Assembly: GCA_003213515.1 (NCBI GenBank)
Contig: QCMV01000005.1
Location: forward strand, 1 to 64,000
DNA: 64,000 nt
DNA from: Pelagibacteraceae bacterium AG-422-N09
GTDB taxonomy: Bacteria; Pseudomonadota; Alphaproteobacteria; Pelagibacterales; AG-422-B15
Direction: 5' to 3'
Of this stretch, positions 58,377 through 64,000 are shown one piece after another; the first letter of the stretch is position 1, and the number at the start of each line of letters is the position of its first letter. The notes under the pieces were generated by a model. The model did no database searches. It worked only from the letters and a program-made list of their open reading frames with translations, and was not told where the DNA came from. The position numbers were made by a program, and so were the translations under genes.

Positions 58377-58469
58377 TGTAAACTGTTGAGAAATAGTCTA
58401 TTTTGCATTTTCTATTAATCGCGGATATGGTGGAATTGGTAGACACGCTGGTTTTAGGTACCAGTGAGG
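58377..58469 (+). repeat. Direct repeat copy 2: tRNA-Leu upstream region plus tRNA 5' part
   Basis: The right-hand partner of 55839-55931. Here the tRNA is complete, so this copy is the working one. The 44 bases before the tRNA presumably include its promoter, which was copied as well. Confidence 0.9.
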
Positions 58470-58505
58470 CAACTCATGGGGGTTCGAGTCCCTCTATCCG
58501 CACCA
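58421..58505 (+). tRNA. tRNA-Leu (anticodon TAG)
   Basis: An 85-base class II tRNA. The acceptor stem GCGGATA pairs with TATCCGC, then discriminator A and an encoded CCA. The D-arm contains GGTGGAATTGGTAGAC, the anticodon stem is CTGGT/ACCAG with loop TTTAGGT and anticodon at 58455-58457, the variable arm is TGAGGCAACTCA, and the T-arm has GGTTCGAGTCC. It decodes CUN leucine codons. The tig gene starts 21 bases later. Confidence 0.97.
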
Positions 58506-58526
58506 ATTTGTTAGTAAGAAGATAAT

Positions 58527-59942
58527 ATGAGTTATAAAGAAGTATTAAATAAAGGTTTGAAAAGAGCTTATGAGTTCACTATTGCATCTACAGATTTTAA
58601 CACAAAGCTAGAGTCAAAAATTGAGGAAGTAAAAAAATCAGTAAAAATTGACGGCTTTAGACCAGGTAAAGTTCCAAATAATATTATTATGCAAAAACAT
58701 GGTGATGCGATTAACAATGAAGTTTTGAATGCTGTAATAAATGAAAATGTCTCAAAAATAATACAAGAAGGAAAGCATCGTCCCGTTTCTCAACCGAAGG
58801 TTGATTACAAAGATAAGAAACAAGAAAAAAAAGATGTTGATAAAACGTTTAAAATTGAGTTTGAAGTTTTTCCTGAAATAAAATTAGCCGATTTTAGTAA
58901 AATCGAAATCGAGTCAACTTCGGTAAAGCTTGATAAAAAAGAAATTGATAAACGAATAGACTTAATTGCCAAATCTCAAAGAACATATAAAGAGCAAGGT
59001 AGTGATTATAAAGCTAAGAAAGAGGACTCTGTCTTATTAGATTATGAAGGAACCATCGATGGTAAGAATTTTGATGGAGGTAAAGCAGAAAGTCAGACAA
59101 TTGTAATTGGCTCTGGACGATACATTAAGGATTTAGAAGATGGCCTTGTGGGCCTAAAGAATGGAGACAGCAAAAAGATAAACGTCAAGTTTCCTGCAGA
59201 TTATACAGCAAAAGAGTTACAAAATGCTGATGCTGTGTTTGATTGCAATATTAAAAAAATAAGTTCACCCGTTGAGTCAAAGGTAGATGATGAATTGGCA
59301 AAATCAATGGGTGCAACTGATTTAAAGGATCTAAAAAGTAAGGTCGAAAATCAAATGCAAAGTGAGTACTCAGATCTAACAAAAAATCTTGATAAAAAAG
59401 TACTTTTTGAAAAGCTCCAGTCAGCGCACAAATTTGAGTTACCTGAAGATCTTATAAATGTTGAATTTCAGAACTTATCTACAAATTATTTAAATTCACA
59501 AAGTCCATCATCAATTGATCATCAAAAGGAAATCAAAGATAAAAAATTGACTTCTGATAATGAGGCTAAATTTATGGAAGATGCAAAAAATAGAATTGAA
59601 CTGGGCTTAATTCTTCAAGAGGTTGGGAAAGTAAATGAAATCTCAGTGACGCCAGAGGAGATGAATAAAGCCCTTTTTGAATATGCAAGCAATTTTAAAG
59701 GACAAGAACAAAAAGTGATTGATTATTATAGAAATAATCAGGATGCAGCGATGCAACTTCAAGCTCCTTTATATGAAAATAAAATTGTAGACTTTATACT
59801 TTCGAAGGTTAAATTGAAAAAAAAGGATGTTGATGTTGATTCGTTCATCAAAATGTATAATAACGTCAATTCGGTTGAAAAGACTGAAGTGAAGAAAAAA
59901 ACGGCAAAGAAAAAGACAGTTAAGAAAAAAACTAAAAAATAA
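58527..59942 (+). CDS. tig: Trigger factor
   Basis: 471 residues. The ribosome-binding region is [17 protein letters not shown] near residue 50. The FKBP-like isomerase domain lies at about 160-245 ([30 protein letters not shown]). The helical C-domain follows. It binds nascent chains at the ribosome exit. The last twenty residues are a lysine-rich tail of repeated KKKT units, unusual for the family. It heads the tig-clpP-clpX block; clpP starts two bases after its stop. Confidence 0.95.
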   Translation: MSYKEVLNKGLKRAYEFTIASTDFNTKLESKIEEVKKSVKIDGFRPGKVPNNIIMQKHGDAINNEVLNAVINENVSKIIQEGKHRPVSQPKVDYKDKKQEKKDVDKTFKIEFEVFPEIKLADFSKIEIESTSVKLDKKEIDKRIDLIAKSQRTYKEQGSDYKAKKEDSVLLDYEGTIDGKNFDGGKAESQTIVIGSGRYIKDLEDGLVGLKNGDSKKINVKFPADYTAKELQNADAVFDCNIKKISSPVESKVDDELAKSMGATDLKDLKSKVENQMQSEYSDLTKNLDKKVLFEKLQSAHKFELPEDLINVEFQNLSTNYLNSQSPSSIDHQKEIKDKKLTSDNEAKFMEDAKNRIELGLILQEVGKVNEISVTPEEMNKALFEYASNFKGQEQKVIDYYRNNQDAAMQLQAPLYENKIVDFILSKVKLKKKDVDVDSFIKMYNNVNSVEKTEVKKKTAKKKTVKKKTKK

Positions 59943-59944
59943 AA

Positions 59945-60568
59945 ATGATTGATAATAAAATTTTTGATCAATTGGTTCCAATGGTCGTTGAACAGACGGG
60001 AAGAGGGGAGCGTGCTTTTGATATTTATTCAAGATTATTAAAGGAAAGAATAATATTTTTAGTTGGGCCAGTTAACGATCACATGGCCTCTTTAGTTTCA
60101 GCTCAGCTTTTGTTTCTTGAATCTGAAAATCCCGAAAAAGAGATATCACTATATATAAATTCACCTGGAGGAGTTGTAAGCGATGGATTGGCAATTTATG
60201 ACACAATGCAATTCATACAGTCTCCAGTCTCAACTCTTTGTTTTGGACAGGCTGCTTCAATGGGCTCATTCTTACTTGCAGCAGGTGAAAAAGGAAAAAG
60301 ATATGCTTTACCTAATAGCCGCATAATGGTGCACCAGCCATCTGCTGGCTTTCAAGGTCAAGCAACTGATATAGAAATTCATGCGAAAGAGGTTTTGGCC
60401 ATGAAAGCAAATTTAAACAAAATATACGCAAAACATACAGGCCAACCCGTTGAAGCAATTGAGGAGGCGCTTGAAAGAGATAACTTTATGTCACCAGAAG
60501 AGGCTCAGAAATTTGGCATAATTGATAGTATTCAGGAAAAAAGAGTTGAGCCAAAAACTGAGAAATAG
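59945..60568 (+). CDS. clpP: ATP-dependent Clp protease proteolytic subunit
   Basis: 207 residues with the serine protease triad at S105 (GQAASMGS), H130 (RIMVHQPS) and D179 (ERDNFMSP). The start [32 protein letters not shown] is standard. It forms the barrel-shaped protease that ClpX feeds. A 121-base AT-rich gap without a clear hairpin separates it from clpX. Confidence 0.97.
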   Translation: MIDNKIFDQLVPMVVEQTGRGERAFDIYSRLLKERIIFLVGPVNDHMASLVSAQLLFLESENPEKEISLYINSPGGVVSDGLAIYDTMQFIQSPVSTLCFGQAASMGSFLLAAGEKGKRYALPNSRIMVHQPSAGFQGQATDIEIHAKEVLAMKANLNKIYAKHTGQPVEAIEEALERDNFMSPEEAQKFGIIDSIQEKRVEPKTEK

Positions 60569-60689
60569 CCTCAAATAGTCAATTTAATCCACTGTTTATA
60601 AACACTTTTTTTTAAAATTAATTGTTTTTTTTCCACATAAATGTTTTTCTTAATAATTATTGATTCGCAGATTGTTAAAAAATTGAATT

Positions 60690-61958
60690 ATGGGTGAAAA
60701 TAACAACGATAGTAAAAGCAAGAACACTCTCTATTGCTCTTTTTGCGGTAAGAGTCAGCATGAAGTAAAGAAGTTGATTGCAGGACCAACTGTATTCATT
60801 TGTGATGAGTGCGTTGAGTTATGTAACGATATCATTCAAGAAGAGAATAAGGAGAATAAGGCAAAATCATCAAGTAGAATTCCAACTCCTAAAGAAATCT
60901 GTGCAACTTTAGATGACTTTGTAATAGGACAAAAAGATGCCAAGTACAATTTGTCTGTAGCTGTGCACAATCATTATAAAAGAATTGAGCATTCCAATTT
61001 CAAGTCAGATGTAGAGTTATCGAAATCAAACATTCTTTTAATTGGACCTACAGGATGTGGTAAAACTTTATTAGCGCAAACCTTAGCACGTATCTTAGAT
61101 GTGCCATTTACAATGGCTGACGCAACAACTCTCACTGAGGCCGGTTATGTTGGTGAAGATGTTGAGAATATCATTTTAAAATTATTACAGGCATCTGACT
61201 ATAATGTTGAAAGGGCGCAGAGAGGCATTGTTTATATTGATGAAATTGACAAAGTTAGCAGAAAATCTGAAAACCCATCAATTACAAGAGATGTTTCAGG
61301 TGAGGGTGTTCAACAAGCATTACTTAAAATAATGGAAGGAACAGTTGCTAGCGTACCACCACAAGGTGGAAGAAAACATCCGCAGCAAGAATTTTTACAA
61401 GTAGATACTACAAATATTTTATTTATATGTGGTGGGGCTTTTTCTGGGTTAGATAAAATTATCAACAAAAGATCAAAAGGGTCAGGTATTGGATTTCAAG
61501 CAAATGTGAAAAGTTATGAAGAGAAATCTGGTGGTAATAGTTTAAAACATTTAGAGCCTGAAGATTTATTAAGTTATGGGCTAATACCAGAGTTCGTTGG
61601 AAGATTACCTATTGTCACAACTCTCACAGACTTAGACGAAGAGTCATTAGTAAAAATTCTTCAAGAGCCTAAAAATGCACTGGTAAAACAATACCAAACA
61701 TTATTTAACATGGAAGATGTTAATCTAATACTTTCAAATGAAGCTCTCAGTGTTATCGCAAAAAAAGCAATTGAGAGAAAAACTGGCGCAAGAGGACTTA
61801 GGTCTATACTAGAGAGTATCTTGCTCGATACTATGTTTGAATTACCATCCCTTGAGGGTGTTGAAGAGGTTGTGATTAATGCTGAAGTTGCAGAAGGCCG
61901 TGCTCGTCCGCTCTACACTTACACAGACGGCAAAAAAGCTTCAGAAACAAGCGCTTAG
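60690..61958 (+). CDS. clpX: ATP-dependent Clp protease ATP-binding subunit ClpX
   Basis: 422 residues. The N-terminal zinc domain has C16, C19, C38 and C41 (CSFCGKS and CDEC). Walker A is GPTGCGKT, Walker B is IVYIDEIDK, and the ClpP-contact loop is the IGF-type [10 protein letters not shown]. It unfolds substrates and passes them to ClpP. Confidence 0.97.
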   Translation: MGENNNDSKSKNTLYCSFCGKSQHEVKKLIAGPTVFICDECVELCNDIIQEENKENKAKSSSRIPTPKEICATLDDFVIGQKDAKYNLSVAVHNHYKRIEHSNFKSDVELSKSNILLIGPTGCGKTLLAQTLARILDVPFTMADATTLTEAGYVGEDVENIILKLLQASDYNVERAQRGIVYIDEIDKVSRKSENPSITRDVSGEGVQQALLKIMEGTVASVPPQGGRKHPQQEFLQVDTTNILFICGGAFSGLDKIINKRSKGSGIGFQANVKSYEEKSGGNSLKHLEPEDLLSYGLIPEFVGRLPIVTTLTDLDEESLVKILQEPKNALVKQYQTLFNMEDVNLILSNEALSVIAKKAIERKTGARGLRSILESILLDTMFELPSLEGVEEVVINAEVAEGRARPLYTYTDGKKASETSA

Positions 61959-61976
61959 CCCGCAAATCTTTTATTC

Positions 61977-62005
61977 CTTGAAAATTAGGAATTTATACAC
62001 ATTTA
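61977..62005 (+). promoter_or_regulatory. Candidate heat-shock (RpoH-type) promoter before lon
   Basis: CTTGAA, a 17-base spacer and CATTTA resemble the alphaproteobacterial RpoH pattern (CTTG...CYTATNT). The element is 79 bases from the lon ATG, and lon is a typical RpoH target. The -10 match is partial. A six-bp inverted repeat (ATTCCT/AGGAAT) overlaps it. Confidence 0.3.
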
Positions 62006-62083
62006 AAGAGTAGTAAGAAAATAAATAACTTTACTAGTTTTAGTATTGGTCATTTTATTAATAAAAGGATTATCGAGTCGAAT

Positions 62084-64000
62084 ATGGTTGAAAATAACAT
62101 TCCAGTATTGCCATTAAGAGACATAGTTGTGTTTCCTCACATGGTGGTTCCATTGTTTGTTGGGAGAGACAAGTCAGTCAAGGCGCTGGAAAAAGTCATG
62201 ACTGGTGATAAACGCATCATGCTCATCACTCAAAAAAGCGCTTCAGTGGATGACCCAAAAAAAGATGACCTTTTTGACTTCGGAACAATTGCAAATGTAT
62301 TACAGTTATTAAAATTACCAGACGGTACAGTCAAAGTACTTGTCGAGGGTCTTCAAAGAGCTTCGATCAACATGTTTACTGATAATGAGGATTATCTAGT
62401 ATCCAACATTGATCTTATTGATGAGAACAATGATAGCACAGATAAAAAATTAAGAGCAATATCTAAATCAATAACAGATCTTTTTGATAAATATGTAAAT
62501 TTAAATAAAAAAATTCCTCCTGAAGTACTTGGAACAATAAATGAAATTGATGATTTAGCTAAGTTGAGTGACACAATTGCATCACACTTATCAATCAAGT
62601 TGTCTGATAAACAAGAGATATTAGAAGCAATCGACCTTACCCAGAGATTTGAAAAGATAATGAATTTTATTCAAGCAGAACTCGACGTTATGCAAGTTGA
62701 AAAAAAGATTAGAGGTCGTGTAAAAAATCAAATGGAGAAAACTCAAAGGGAATATTATCTAAATGAGCAAATGAAAGCCATCCAAAAGGAGCTTGGAGAA
62801 GGCGATGATGGTAAAGACGACATCCAGGAATATGAGGAGAAAATCGAGAACACTAAGCTCTCAAAAGAAGCAAAAGAAAAATGCTATTCAGAAATTAAAA
62901 AGTTGAAATCAATGAGCCCAATGTCCGCTGAGTCCAGTGTTATAAGAAATTATTTAGATTGGATATTAACAATACCATGGGGTAAAAAGACAAAAGTCAA
63001 AAAAGATATCAAATTCGCTGAGAGTGTTCTCAATGAAGATCACTATGGCCTTGAAAAAGTTAAAGAGAGAATATTAGAATATTTGGCTGTTCAGCAAAGA
63101 ATAAAGAAAATGAAAGGTCCAATTTTATGTTTAGTTGGAGCTCCAGGCGTAGGTAAAACTTCATTGGGTAAATCGATTGCTAGAGCTACGGGAAGAAAGT
63201 TTGTTAGAATGTCTCTAGGGGGAGTTAGAGATGAAGCTGAGATTAGAGGGCACAGAAGAACCTATATAGGATCTCTGCCTGGAAAGGTTCTTCAGATGAT
63301 GAAGAAAGCAGGATCATCTAATCCATTATTTCTATTAGACGAAATTGATAAGTTAGGAGCTGATTACAGAGGAGATCCATCATCAGCTTTATTGGAAGTA
63401 CTTGATCCAGAGCAAAATAATTCATTTAACGATCACTATTTAGAAGTTGATTATGACTTGTCCGATACAATGTTTATAACAACTGCTAATACATTAAGGA
63501 TGCCTCCTGCACTTTTAGACAGAATGGAAATTATTAGAATTGCAGGCTACACAGAAGATGAAAAAGTAGAAATTGTAAAACAACATTTAGCCCCACAGAT
63601 GTTAGAGAAGCATGGCTTGAAGAGTGGTGAGCTTATACTGGATGATAGTGCGATAACTGGATTGATAAGATATTATACTAGGGAAGCAGGTGTAAGGAGT
63701 TTAGAAAGAGAACTTGCTAACCTCGCTCGTAAAACAGTTAAAAAAATTGTAGCAGGTGATATTGGATCACTAACAATAAACGAGGATAACCTGCATGAGT
63801 TTGCAGGTGTTAGAAAGTTTAAATATGGAGAGATTGATAATGACGACCAGGTTGGAATAGTTACAGGTCTTGCTTGGACAGAAGTTGGCGGCGATATATT
63901 GCCAATAGAGTCGGTTATAATGCCTGGAAAAGGTCGTATGACTATTACTGGAAAATTAGGGGATGTAATGAAAGAGTCTATTCAAGCCGCAAAATCTTAT
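62084..64000 (+). CDS. lon: ATP-dependent protease Lon, N-terminal and ATPase part (3' truncated by window)
   Basis: 639 codons from ATG 62084, open to the last base. The N-terminal substrate domain starts VENNIPVLPLRDIVVFPHMVVPLFVGRD, followed by the coiled region. The AAA module has Walker A GAPGVGKT near residue 352, LSLGGVRDEAEIRGHRRTY-type sequence (here MSLGGVRDEAEIRGH), Walker B LFLLDEIDK and the sensor TTANT. The start of the protease domain (DQVGIVTGLAWTEVGGDIL) is visible, but the catalytic serine and lysine lie beyond the window. It degrades misfolded and regulatory proteins. Confidence 0.97.
   Translation, partial: MVENNIPVLPLRDIVVFPHMVVPLFVGRDKSVKALEKVMTGDKRIMLITQKSASVDDPKKDDLFDFGTIANVLQLLKLPDGTVKVLVEGLQRASINMFTDNEDYLVSNIDLIDENNDSTDKKLRAISKSITDLFDKYVNLNKKIPPEVLGTINEIDDLAKLSDTIASHLSIKLSDKQEILEAIDLTQRFEKIMNFIQAELDVMQVEKKIRGRVKNQMEKTQREYYLNEQMKAIQKELGEGDDGKDDIQEYEEKIENTKLSKEAKEKCYSEIKKLKSMSPMSAESSVIRNYLDWILTIPWGKKTKVKKDIKFAESVLNEDHYGLEKVKERILEYLAVQQRIKKMKGPILCLVGAPGVGKTSLGKSIARATGRKFVRMSLGGVRDEAEIRGHRRTYIGSLPGKVLQMMKKAGSSNPLFLLDEIDKLGADYRGDPSSALLEVLDPEQNNSFNDHYLEVDYDLSDTMFITTANTLRMPPALLDRMEIIRIAGYTEDEKVEIVKQHLAPQMLEKHGLKSGELILDDSAITGLIRYYTREAGVRSLERELANLARKTVKKIVAGDIGSLTINEDNLHEFAGVRKFKYGEIDNDDQVGIVTGLAWTEVGGDILPIESVIMPGKGRMTITGKLGDVMKESIQAAKSY

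Overview
The window is about 64 kb of AT-rich, gene-dense DNA. Genes are separated by a few bases or overlap, and intergenic spaces are short. Gene content and order point to a streamlined marine alphaproteobacterium. Supporting blocks are dgt-argS-(SPOR-like remnant)-nagZ-scpA-scpB-...-tatABC-serS-surE-yajC-secD-secF, uvrA/ssb-gyrA-coaD-ppi-queA-tgt, and tRNA-Leu-tig-clpP-clpX-lon, together with a taurine cassette and several high-affinity ABC transporters. The exact clade cannot be fixed from this sequence alone. No phage, insertion sequence or CRISPR array was seen.

Layout. 1-6.8 kb: the end of a FadB-type beta-oxidation protein, then a taurine dissimilation set (tpa, xsc, ald) with a methyltransferase, and a short MetE-like methionine synthase. 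7-12.5 kb: a polyamine-type ABC transporter with a Tat-exported binding protein, followed by an agmatinase-family ureohydrolase. Its second permease carries an apparent frameshift that cuts off a C-terminal tail. 12.5-19 kb: xthA, dgt, argS, a tiny membrane protein that looks like a SPOR protein without its SPOR domain, nagZ, scpA, scpB. 19-24.5 kb: a diheme cytochrome, then a ferric-iron ABC transporter behind two candidate iron-responsive operators, with a peroxiredoxin gene inserted in it. 24.6-31.5 kb: Tat and Sec export genes, serS, surE and a PuuD-like membrane protein. 31.5-41 kb: DNA repair, replication and queuosine genes.

41-55.8 kb: enoyl-CoA hydratase, aldehyde dehydrogenase, parE (with two compensating frameshifts around a conserved motif), an acyl-CoA carboxylase beta subunit and acyl-CoA dehydrogenase that resemble the acyclic-terpene (Atu) pathway, and a nitrogen block encoding P-II, GSII and GSI. 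Then come the NAD(P)HX repair enzyme, a secreted carboxylesterase, two small conserved proteins (DUF1543-like and DUF2256-like) and a hydroxyacid dehydrogenase.

55.8-58.5 kb is the one clearly accessory region. A 93-bp segment (tRNA-Leu upstream region plus the first 49 bases of the tRNA) is present twice. Between the two copies sits a 2.4-kb island with a small secreted protein, a MORN-repeat lipoprotein ending in a TolA/TonB-like C-terminal domain, and a second secreted MORN protein. The two expression units share a 44-nt leader. The intact tRNA-Leu(TAG) follows, then tig-clpP-clpX and lon, which runs off the end of the window. The island and its MORN-TolA fusion are the most unusual content found.
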